Shown piece after piece: positions 1 to 9,934 of a stretch of DNA of 64,000 nt. Below the pieces are notes generated by a model, which searched no databases, was not told the DNA's origin, and worked only from the letters and a program-made list of their open reading frames with translations. The translations under genes and the position numbers were made by a program. Source of the DNA: Capsicum annuum (taxonomy: Eukaryota > Streptophyta > Magnoliopsida > Solanales > Solanaceae); contig NW_025841136.1 of NCBI RefSeq assembly GCF_002878395.1, positions 261,571 to 325,570 of the forward strand. Reading direction: 5' to 3'. The first letter of the stretch is position 1. Each line of letters starts with the position of its first letter.

Positions 1-49
1 CATTACCCATACTGTCCACTTTCATTGAAAGCGGACAGTATGGGTAATG
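1..49. repeat. Near-perfect 24-bp inverted repeat at window edge
   Basis: Positions 1-24 and 26-49 are reverse complements with one mismatch around a single central base. The right arm runs into the coding frame of the pararetrovirus-like open reading frame. It could be a natural head-to-head junction of two viral relic copies or a fold-back assembly artefact. Sequence left of the window is needed to decide. Confidence 0.85.
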
Positions 50-810
50 AGATAGAAAAGCTAAAGACTAATAAAGATAAACTGAAGTCTATAGCTACAA
101 ATCAGCTAACTCAGCAGTGTGCAGAGCTATGTCGATCAGAAGACATTAAAGTTCCAGAGCTAGAAGGAGACGTTGGGACACTCCATAAAACCCATAACAT
201 TTATCAATCTACTTCTGCAGGTACAAGCAAAGGAATTAATCGACCAAGATACCAGAATATGAATATGAATAAAATATTTGAGAAACCATTTACACGAAAA
301 CCACAAAAAAACCACTTATTCATACCCCCACAAGTTAGCACATACCGAGATAGCCTAAATCAAGATAAAAAAGTTTACAACTACATCGCTCAAAAATACA
401 TAGAAAATATCTACAGAGTACAAACTTTTCTAAACCATAACCCCAGAGCTACAAACATCAAAGAACCAAACACCAACTATATAACCCAAAAATTACAAGG
501 ATATAATAAACTAATTGCTCTACCCAAAACTAACCCAAGCCTAGTAAAAACCTGTTTTGACTATGGACTATTAAACACCATATATACCCAAGACGGAGAA
601 GAATTAACAGCTATGGAAGAATTATACAAGATATTCACCACCTACAAAAGGATAACGAAAGGAAATTTATTTTCTATAAAGTATTATACTGCAACAGCAG
701 AGATACTATATGATAAAATAAAACCAGTTATACAAGTTGTAAAGATAGGACTAACTAGAGAGATGATCATCAGAAGATATTACACAACAACCGGAGATAC
801 CCAGAATTGA
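1..810 (+). pseudogene. Pararetrovirus-like (Caulimoviridae) last-ORF/transactivator-like fragment, part 1
   Basis: An open frame of about 260 codons is open to the window edge. The first ATG in frame is at 40, inside the edge inverted repeat, so the true start is probably outside or lost. The protein is rich in Lys, Asn, Thr and Tyr, without membrane segments. I assign it tentatively to an endogenous pararetrovirus because a compact promoter-like intergenic region follows it, matching the caulimovirid order of a transactivator/inclusion-body ORF followed by the pregenomic promoter. The frame ends at a TGA at 808-810, and the same protein probably continues in another frame (next entry), which indicates a frameshift near 805-812. 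No catalytic motif supports the call, so a different repeat ORF is possible. It is not expected to make a functional protein. Confidence 0.45.
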
Positions 811-1165
811 GATACCAGATTTCTACACAAACAAATGACTTATTGGACTAGCTACAATTATTCAAGAACTAGCAAATAATTATACTAATGGAAACCCAAT
901 ATGGAGCTATTATTCGAGAGATCATCAAATGATTTACTCTAATTCAAAAGAGCTACGACAAGCAGATATAGAAGATGTCAGACAATGGATAATGACATTA
1001 CTCAACCCAGAAAAACAATCTACCGTAAGAGCAATTAAAAAAGGATTTATTTCAGACGGACTACTGACAAGATATTATAAAATAATTGGACACAAATATC
1101 CAGATCACCAATGTTCAAGGTGTAATGGAGAAGATAATATTATTCCAGAAGTACATCTAGAATAA
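809..1165 (+). pseudogene. Pararetrovirus-like last-ORF fragment, part 2 (C-terminal)
   Basis: The reading shifts frame after part 1 and continues from about 809, with one in-frame stop at 836-838. It then runs 78 codons from the ATG at 929 to the stop at 1163-1165. The C-terminal end has a His and a closely spaced Cys pair (C-x2-C), a possible zinc-binding tail. The two breaks (frameshift near 810, stop at 836) show the gene is dead. The promoter-like region starts about 100 bp downstream, consistent with this being the last ORF of a pararetroviral genome. The assignment rests on context and general character, not on a recognised active site. Confidence 0.4.
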
Positions 1166-1239
1166 AAGAAGACAAGATGCCAACTGGAAAGATAAGATAA
1201 GAAGCAATAATGGAGATATAGCAGATACGACAAAATCAA

Positions 1240-1560
1240 CAAAGACAAGATACTGTTAAATTATTGTACAAAGTCTTATTATTGTTGAATTATTGTACAA
1301 ACTTTAGACTTTTACGTAAAGATGTAAAAAAGTAGATTTGTAGGAAATTAAAGGCTAGTAGGCTAGTTAGTAGCCTAGCCTCCCTTTTTGACTTTTTAGT
1401 TTACATTTTAAACATGTAAAGATTGGATTGTAAAGTTACTTTTCGTTCTATAAATAAAGAAAGTCGAAGGCATTACAAAGGCAAGCCTTCATGCGTTGAA
1501 GCAAACATTCTCTCCATTCCACAACAAATATTTTACTCAGTTAATTAAATAGACATATTT
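1240..1560 (+). promoter_or_regulatory. Promoter-like intergenic region after the pararetroviral ORF
   Basis: A TATA box reads TATAAATA at 1449-1456, and an AATAAA overlaps it. Upstream are a direct repeat (GAATTATTGTACAAA-like words at about 1257-1305), a TTACGTAAAG word near 1313 that resembles as-1-type activator elements, and an imperfect palindrome built on GGCTAG/CTAGCC at 1352-1381. Downstream is an A-rich leader. This is the layout of caulimovirid pregenomic promoters. Transcription itself is not shown, and a start near 1480-1490 is inferred only from TATA spacing. Confidence 0.45.
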
Positions 1561-1577
1561 CAATGGAAAAAGGTATG

Positions 1578-1630
1578 GAGGAACTAAAGTTGTGCGGCTC
1601 CACCAGCCTAACCTCGAGGAACTAAAGTTG
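1578..1630 (+). repeat. 15-bp direct repeat, 38-bp period
   Basis: The word GAGGAACTAAAGTTG occurs at 1578-1592 and again at 1616-1630. It lies just past the promoter-like leader and may mark the edge of the viral relic or a small tandem duplication in the leader. Confidence 0.8.
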
Positions 1631-1639
1631 ATCCACCAA

Positions 1640-3499
1640 AAATCGATACTTGAAAACATGAGAATAAGGCCTTAAGGCCCTACCTAGTTACCCAAATGAA
1701 GATAACCCAGGTATGCCATCTATGCTGATGCTAAAACTGTTCTGGATGACTCTCAAAATTGAAAGTTACGAGTCTAAAGTATAAAAGCTTGTGACCAAAT
1801 GATACGCTCTAGGATGCTGCACCAACTAAGGGTAAACCTTGCTAAATCCAACTCAAGTATACTACTCATGCTGAGTATATCATCCAAAATCCCAATGATA
1901 AATGAAACCTAGGGTCAAGGCTAAAGGAACTGATACCATGCTAATGGATTACCATATGAACAACTATCAACAACAATATATCTAAACTAAAGAAGACCAA
2001 AATGGTCGACAAAGAGTAGTCATAGACAACCTATTATTAAATCCCAACTGAGACAAATTTAAAAATGAAGGCTACACCCAGCCTCTATAACTCCCAGATG
2101 AACCTCAACACCAAAGCTGAACTGCCCCATCTCAACTATTCGGACCAATTTTGTAGATGGTTGAGCATCCACATTCCAAATCTATCATAAAATCTAAGAT
2201 ACCATTCTAAGACATCAAATTTAAATCAAGCCAACAAGTATAAACTAAGGGAAAATACCCAAATCGACCTTACTATCCAAATAAGGTATATCCTTATTGG
2301 ATCATACCGAAATTGAAACTAACACTTAGCTAAAGAATAAAATCACAATGAAGGATAAACAATTGGAGGGAAACACAAGCACTCAATTCTATATGTACCG
2401 AAGGACATTAATTATCAAGGCATACACAAGAACTCACCAAGGCTGAAAATAGTACTAGTAATAATCAAAACTCTAGAACACAGAAAAATGCAACCTTAGC
2501 CAGAAACTGGTCAATCCAATACTCCACCTTGGCAATGAATACCTAATTCACTAACTCAGGACATGATAAAAGGAAAGATCACCTATGCCCAACTCTCTTA
2601 ACTCCTCAAGAACAAGAATTGTATCCTAACAGGAACGTAAAGTCCAAATCCATACCAATACAAAGATTAAATCATCACTTTGAAACAAACCTGACAAACT
2701 TAAAAAGTGAATCAAAGACTTCTCAACATCAACATCAAAATCACTACTAGGTGATGAACTAGTCAAATCAGAAAAATGGACCCTAAATTGATCAACCTCA
2801 GATATAGGTTACATAGACAGGGATAGCCAGTGCTAAAACCACTGCAACCTAGGAGGCAATTCCTAGAATCTCAAACTAAAGTATAGGAAGTATAACTAGA
2901 TTATCAACCCTAAAACACTAATAGAACAACAAAGGCCAACATACCTTCACTACCATTACCCAATCAATGATTGATCTAGCCTCGCCAATCAAAGAGAAAA
3001 ATAACCAACCTCACATTGCTATAAGAGAGAAATCATCCAACCAAGTTAGCTGGATAAGCCAATGTATAAGAACTGCGGGAAAGGGAATTCTAACTAGATA
3101 ATGCTAGCCTAGCCATCTACTAAGAAAAGATTGATTAACAATAACAATGAAAATAATAATAATAACATTATAAACATCGATATAAAAAGTAGGTGGTACT
3201 AAAATGAAATCTACAACAAGCACCACCATAGGCCATAAGGAGAACAATATGCCAATATAAATGATACCCAGGTCCAAATACAATACCCCAGGAAATATCC
3301 AAACCGATCCACTCTATCCACTACTAAAAGAAATTATCTACAAGGGTAGTCATATAATCATAAAATCTATATCAAGGTACACAACAATTGATATAAACCT
3401 ACAAGCTATACAATCATCGATGGGTACAAGAACCCTAATACACCCAAATAAAAAGGTAAAGGCAAGGAATAAAAGCACATCTATCATGGAAAAGTAAAA
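1640..3499. other. A-rich degraded sequence, nothing recognised
   Basis: No open frame above about 80 codons and no domain motif on either strand was convincing. By position it could be the eroded pol of element G, whose gag lies just to the right on the minus strand, because pol would follow gag toward lower coordinates. I could not find a protease, FxDD or zinc motif to prove that. Confidence 0.4.
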
Positions 3500-4880
3500 A
3501 ATCACTTGCCTGATGGGTTTGAGGGAGAATGAATCTGAATGGGTCCAAACTCAAACTAATTGTCTGAATCACCAATTGTGGAACTAAGTGCACCACCTTT
3601 GATAGAAGGTTCTACAACACTATGACATTGATCTGAATGAGTTAAATGACTAATAATCCTATTCTAGGGACATTATACGGATTAGTAATCGATCTTTCTA
3701 TAGTTGTAGAAAATACCTGAAGCCCTAACCTTGTGAAAAATATGAGCTAAACCCAATTAGCTGACTAACTAATGTCGAGCGCACTCCCTTCTGAAATGAC
3801 CATACTCCCCCCAATCAGTACACACCCTAAGAACTAGGCTGGTAAAGAACATATGTTAATCTATTTGAACAACCAACTCGTATTTAGGGCACTCTCTAGA
3901 ATAATGTCCTAATTCACTTTAACAAAAACAAGCTCCTAGAATACTCTAAGATGTTTCCCCTTCTAATCCTGAATGACTTCCACAACCTAAATATCCATAA
4001 CAAAAACACCACAAGGTCCGATGAGAACTCTGCCCATTGCAACTATCATGACTACTTTGAGAGACACCTATAGTCTAAAATGCTATCTTTGTAATATTGA
4101 TTAGCTGTAAAAAAAGATGAGCTTTGCTAGAGGATCCTCACTCCTAGAAGGAATACTAGCAACACTCTATTAATAAAATGGCCACTTAATGTTACATCCA
4201 TAAGTCTCAATTAACACTCTCTGTATGGCCCTCGAATGGTTAACAACCTGAGAGACAAAAACCTAAATTCTATCAAATGTTTTTATGCTAAATAGAGTAA
4301 CAATGCTAATACTCTAATAAATCCACACACTCTATCATGCTCTAAGGGATATAACATATAAATATTCCTAGTTTACTCAAGAAACTCACTCTTGTACTAT
4401 GAAACCATTAAGGAATCTTGTTGAACACCAACAAACCCAACCCTTCCCTTAGAACTGATCAAAGAATCGGATGTTATTCCAGGTTGCAAGGTAACCATAA
4501 GAAGAATTAGAATCTCCAATACTGAATCTCAAAAGTTTAAAGTATTCAAACGCTTCACCAGAGTTTGGGCTGGCCCTAAATCCTCTGACTGATGCGAAAG
4601 ATCTTTGACATCCTTCCTTGAATTCCTAGTCTAACATTACACTAAAGCTTTAGAGACGTGTGGCAAAGTTCCATCTGTATCTATCAAAAACCTCACATCG
4701 TCCATCTAGGAAAACATAGAGTCAAAAAATATATTAAGGATCATAGAGACACGGACACAAGATAGCGAGTCAAGAACAAAATTTCCTAAAAATTCCTTCT
4801 AGCCTTCTAAAAATAGGTTATAGACGTTGCTGCATCGATCTGCAGGACTCTACTAGCTTTTTAGCTCTTGTACCAACACA
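3500..4880 (-). pseudogene. Element G: degraded Ty3/gypsy gag with zinc-knuckle remnants
   Basis: Reading the minus strand, two nucleocapsid-type knuckles are visible. One at about 3880-3930 has the form CFC-x5-GHY-x3-CP. The other at about 3774-3831 has CTDW-x3-GHF-x3-C, in which the second Cys has become Trp. Stops and frame changes interrupt everything between. A tRNA-iMet-type PBS lies just upstream (4891-4903), which fixes this as the first coding region of a minus-strand LTR element. Gag proteins of this type form the retrotransposon particle and bind its RNA. The spacing and knuckle style fit a Tekay/Del-type chromovirus. Confidence 0.6.
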
Positions 4881-4890
4881 CAAATAAACC

Positions 4891-4903
4891 TACTCTAATA
4901 CCA
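4891..4903 (-). other. Element G primer-binding site (tRNA-iMet type)
   Basis: The minus strand reads TGGTATTAGAGTA, against the canonical TGGTATCAGAGC complementary to the 3' end of initiator Met tRNA. The C-to-T change fits cytosine deamination. It sits between the gag remnant and the LTR end. Confidence 0.7.
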
Positions 4904-5647
4904 ATAAGTTATGACTCAATTTCTCAGGACATGATGGCAACAACTATAACGCACTAGTAGGAAACCCAACCCGTAGTTTGGAACTACTAATAATGGACTA
5001 CAAAGACAAATGAAAGAAGAATGCAAAATAAATACAGTAAAAGACTAAAATACATGATATAGCCCCAAACCCTAGTAAAAAAGTATAACAACTTTTAATA
5101 TTAGCTTTTAATATTATAATAAGACTACAAAAATAAAGTACTAAGTGAATATACTAATACAAACCATCTCTAAAACATCTTAGAGATTAGTCTAGTACAT
5201 ATAAAGGAGAATAGTAATGGCCCAAACATCAGGATATCACCCCACTTTTACGAACCATAGTTACTCTGCATGATGCATATAATAACGACGAGAACCCATA
5301 CTATGATTTGTAGGCTAAATAAGTGTAATATCACTACCTAACACATGGTACTCAGTAGTCAATTACCGACTGAGCTCCAAGGATAATGCTAATATAATAA
5401 CATATAAGCAAGAATGTAAACTACACCCAAATATCCAGGAAACTATCATAGTAAATCTAAGGAGACAATAAGGATAAACTATCCTATCTATCCATAATAT
5501 GGAACCCAAGCACTACACCGTGTATCACTGACTAATATACAAATGAAGAGAATAGGAAGGATATATAGTAGTGCAAAAGTCCAAAGAATGGATATACAAT
5601 GTGAATGAATAAAAGAAAAGAGAAATATATGGTAGTACCATAACTAT

Positions 5648-5672
5648 ACGCACACACACACATATATACACA
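5648..5672. repeat. CA/TA microsatellite
   Basis: A short run of CA dinucleotides passes into TA repeats within the element G LTR. Confidence 0.7.
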
Positions 5673-6322
5673 AAAATGATAATTTATGGTACAACCTATA
5701 TTAGTCATACTAGAATATCAAAGCCTCCTAGTAATAGTGGGGACTAGTGATAACATAAACAGGGCTTAAAACCATAATGCCTCACCAAGTGTTAATCATG
5801 CCTAGTAAATTAATGGTAAGAGAAAGGAATTATAATCATGCCTTAAATCTTAATACCAGTCGAATTATCAACTTGTCATGTACTAACCACAATAACAATT
5901 ATAATATAAAGTAACAAGATATCCCAAATAAGCAATACCTAAATCAATCCCCATAATTCAAAAGATTAATTAGCAAAAACACACTTCAAGCAATACTTAT
6001 CACCTACACCAATGCAACCCCCCATAAGGCTGATAGATATAGGCACGTAATGGTGATAGGCAATGCATATACATGGATGGATGCAACATATAATCCATAC
6101 TACAAAAATAAATCCAAGTATTATAATATAACCCAATGTATACACATATTTTAGCTTGATGGCTTCCAAAAGTAGGACCTATAATGACCTCTCTTCTCTA
6201 TCACAATAGCCCATAGATTAAGGAATCCCTAAATTGTTTGACTATACCTGTATACGCCGATCTGGTCACAATCCAGGAATACCAATAATCATCATCATAC
6301 TCACTCTACTCTATTTAGTATC

Positions 6323-6358
6323 ATATATATATATATATATTATATATATTTATATATA
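6323..6358. repeat. AT microsatellite
   Basis: An almost pure AT dinucleotide tract in the element G LTR, about 60 bp from the insertion point of element A. Confidence 0.85.
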
Positions 6359-6416
6359 AAGCAAGGACTTGAACCGTGGCTAAAAGAGTCTATAAAACTA
6401 AAAATACATTGCCTAA

Positions 6417-6421
6417 GGGAA
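6417..6421. repeat. Element A target-site duplication, left copy
   Basis: GGGAA immediately precedes the A LTR start (TGAAATGACC). The partner AGGAA at 47637-47641 follows the A 3' LTR end (GTGACA). Four of five bases match and the difference is a G-to-A transition. Confidence 0.65.
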
Positions 6422-6663
6422 TGAAATGACCCAGGCTTTGACCCTTGAAAATTTCCTGAGCTTGAGCTCACTTCATGTTGATGACTCACCATACGAGTCG
6501 TATGGTGTGGTGATGGGTCTAGGGACCCAAGTTGTTACCAAACTAGTATGTTATTGTCAAAGTTTAGTGCCGGATATAAGAGACTCCTCATGAGTCATAT
6601 AATCATGTCATGAGTACTTAAGGGTCCAATCATATGTTTACCAGTGTCCAAGCCCTTGGTGTT
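6422..6663 (+). mobile_element. Element A 5' LTR, left fragment
   Basis: The fragment aligns by eye with 45333-45655, the start of the A 3' LTR. It contains a perfect palindrome at 6487-6507 (10-bp arms, CACCATACGA, one central base). It stops at 6663, where the D LTR begins with TGATAAC. The rest of this LTR resumes near 38503, about 32 kb away, so D inserted here. Confidence 0.8.
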
Positions 6664-8098
6664 TGATAACTCTCAACTCACTCTCATGTTTGATGGGTGA
6701 GGTGTTCATTTTCAATAACCCAACTCGAGTTGGGGTTGAATCCACAAGGAGTGAATTACAAATTTTAAGGCCTATGAGTGCTCTAATTACTAAAAGGTTA
6801 CCAAAAATGCTAACAAATATGACATATAATATAAACTAGGGGAATTGATCTGGGATTTGTTTGTAATGATTTTTGGTTAACAACGCCCGAATATGGCACT
6901 TTTGACCTAAATTTAAGATTTGAGGAGATCTTTGGATTATGTCTACCTTAAAGTAAAAACATGTCGGTTGATTATGATTTGACATGAAACTTAGTTGTTA
7001 ACTAAAGTATAGGATAGGTCGAAGATCATTGTGGTTTATCTTTCAATAAAACCACACAGATTTTATCCATTGTCTCTTTCGTGCAGCTAACAAGTGTGTA
7101 ATTCGTAATCACCTAAAACCTCAATCAAGCATCCCTATTTATAGGATGATGCTCTTTACATGATTTAAATTCCAATTACACTTATTTCTAAGATTACAAA
7201 AGGCAGTAAACCACAAGCTTAATTGTCAACCATTGCCTTATCCCCGTATATCCTCTTGCAAGGATATTATGGGTTACCTTATGTTCACCTTCATCTTTCT
7301 TTCAAGGATAATAAAGGGTTTCTATAGTTTGGAGTTTTCACCCATCAAACCCATTTGGAGATTTGGGGTTTTCATCCACAAATTCCAACTCATAAATTCA
7401 AGCAATGGTTGAATCCATACTCAACAACTAACAATCATATAAATACAACAACATCCACACACAAAATTATACTTTAGTTCAACATAATTCCAAGACTAAT
7501 TTACTTAGCTACTCATAAAAAAGTAAATAAAGATATACCATATGGATTATATAAAGCATTCATTCTTCACAAAATACTAAGAAGTCGAGCCTTCACAATT
7601 AATTACATACTTGCCCAATTAGGGTTTCTTGCATCAAATTTAAAATTGTCTATGAGGTAAGAAATACCTAAAGAAGAAAGGTTTTTTTTGCCTATATAAG
7701 TTTTGAGATTCGTCTAAGAGAAATTACAAAACTACCCTGGGTGGTCATACTCCAGCTTGGCCGTGATCGCGTGAGGTTGTTCGCAATTGCGGCCAATGCA
7801 ACCATGGTTATATTCTGTGATCGTATTTTCTTGACCATTGTGACTGACTGCGATCACTTTTTAATAACCACAATCTCGGTTACTAAGGCCGAACTACTCT
7901 AGGTCTTTAGCTGCACTTCTTTTGCTTTCATTTGATTCCTTTTAGCTCCAATCCATATATTTTCATCTTTTAAACTATGGACCTACACAATGTGGATATT
8001 AGAGCATTAAATCACAATTATGTCTCATTTAATTCTACAAAACATGGTAGTTCACATAAATAGTTAGTGTGAATGAGTGGTAAAATCACCACTCATCA
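6664..8098 (-). mobile_element. Element D 3' LTR (1435 bp)
   Basis: The LTR runs from TGATAAC (6664) to ACTCATCA (8098), that is TG...CA on the minus strand. It aligns along most of its length with 37436-38505. A TATA-like CTATATAAG (minus-strand box near 7693-7698) has a counterpart near 38464-38470. A cluster of GATCGC/GTGATCG words lies at 7761-7858, immediately upstream (minus orientation) of that TATA-like site. Confidence 0.8.
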
Positions 8099-9934
8099 AC
8101 ACCACCAACTTATAACCTTACTTGCCATGAAGAAACACCACCTTTTATTATGAGACAACTTTCTATGTATGCCCAAATCTTAGTTCCCAATGATCATGAT
8201 GACTTCAACTTGATTACTACCACAAAAATCTTTTCACATATGGGTAAAAGAATTATGATGGCATATGGAATGGTAAAGGATGCAATAGACCTTGAAGAGC
8301 AACCATGTGACAACTACTAGACACTCTAGAGATGACTCACTTTTTGATCTCAACCATATCATACTTCCCTATATCTCATTATGCGGAAGATGAAAAAAGC
8401 ACCCACCTTAATTTATTCAGATGCCTCCTAACAAGAAGTAAAATATTAAACACCTAGTCACTAATCATGTAAAAAAAGTATAAGTGCAAACACTCCTTCT
8501 CTTAAGTAATTCTCCATGTCAACAAGTACCATGCCATAGGCTTGCCCCTATTTTTAATCGCCAATATAATGAACACACTTGGTTGGGAATCATAAAGGAC
8601 TGCTTGTTGTAATAAAGGTTTAGGGTAGGGTAGGACATCAATTTAGGAAAATAAGGCTAAGCACTCCTTGAACTTTTTCATTGCACTTATCTTACTTTTG
8701 TTCCTGCACCACTTCTCTTATTGCATTATTTCCTACTAAGTCTTTCTTGCTTTACCACTTTCTTTTCATCACTCTGTCTTTTCTTCTATCCCCCCTTTTG
8801 TTTGTGCAAAAATTTTTATGCATTCTTTTCCTTTGATGGATATTTTCTTTCTTCTAATTAATTTTCTTTGATTTCTTAGGCTCATAGGCACTTTCTTATG
8901 TTTTTGTGGCCCAACTATACTTTTCTTTCACTTTCTACCACACCAACTTAGGATTTTAGCCTCAACTTGAATTCTTAAGTTCAAGGAGGGTAGGATTCAA
9001 AAGAGGAAAAATAGAAGGGGCATGACTTGAGATGGGTTTGCCAAAAAAGTTCAAAGGCTCAAAGTGGTGACTAGGGGTAATTAATATGTATTGGTAGACT
9101 ATTGTAGGCTAAAGTGGTCTTCCAAAGTCCAAAGATAGCTTAGGGTCATTTTACCAACCAAATACAATCAAAATTTATCCTTAAAAGACTAAGGGGGAAA
9201 GTTCTTAATGGTACAAGTCCATATGAGATATAGACAAATAAGATCTCACATATGGCATGCGAATCTTATCGAGAGGGTTCAATTAATTCTCCCACTCGAG
9301 ACAAAATTGAGTATCAACTAATTTTTTGAAGACAATTTCGGAGTCATGAAAAGAGAAAAAGTTTTGTTACAAAGGTGCTCACATCTATACCCTCAAATTT
9401 TGCAAAAGTTTTGGAAGGAAGGGGTTTTTGTGTTGCATCCGCATCATGCCTAATTTTCTAATCATGGCAACAACAAAAGTTATAGTCTCATATTTCAAGC
9501 TATAGTACGAGCGAACCACCCATATGGCTACTCAGACTTTTCCAATGGGTATGAATGTGATCCTAAATCATCAATGCTACAGGTACTCAGACTTCCCTTG
9601 TATTTATGGCTTTTATGCCATGGGTACTTAGCCTTCCCCTGCCTAAATAGTTAAAACCCAATTACCACACTTTCCCCTTAAGAATATCGTCACTCAATCT
9701 ATCATAGGGAAAAAGCTCATTCAACAATGAAAAAATAAGATAATAGATTACGAGTAAAATAAATAATTTGTGCAAGTATGGGCACCATCATAGTGCTCGA
9801 ATATTATAATGCAATAAAAAATAATAAAAAATATAGGCTCACATTAAATGAATACAAAGACACCCCTAACTAAAAGTAGCAGTTTCCTAACTACATAAAA
9901 TAATCAAGGATAAGGGAAATAAGGGTACTCCCTG
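8099..9934 (-). other. Element D 3' non-coding region with PPT and second PPT-like tract
   Basis: The region has no coding sequence. The PPT (minus strand AAGTTGGTGGTGT) touches the LTR start at 8099-8111. A second purine tract of the same style, with AAGTTGGTGTGG on the minus strand, lies at 8935-8950. Blocks such as CAAAGGCTCAAAGTGG (near 9050) and CTTAAGAATATCGTCACTCAAT (near 9675) have counterparts in the C region (near 24010 and 31236) at similar distances from their PPTs. The right end 9930-9934 (CCCTG) is the TSD of solo LTR F. Confidence 0.65.

Larger units (their letters stand above)
4906..6421 (-). mobile_element. Element G 5' LTR, PBS-proximal part
   Basis: The region has no gene. 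On the minus strand it shares LTR landmarks with the J LTR near 59915, such as an AGCTCAGTCGG word followed by a TATTGAGTAC-like word (counterpart near 5360-5385). It ends at the PBS. It is interrupted at 6421 by element A, whose 5-bp target duplication is 6417-6421, and the rest of this LTR resumes at 47637. Together the two parts make an LTR of about 3.5 kb. Confidence 0.6.

Noticed and set aside
1640..3499. Possible decayed G pol and chromodomain on the minus strand
   Set aside because: I could read only vague pattern matches with many stops and found no RT, protease or zinc motif. Not strong enough to annotate.
5966..6169. 67-codon minus-strand frame with Cys/Ile-rich, membrane-like composition
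   Set aside because: Within the G LTR. No start context or family match. Likely chance.
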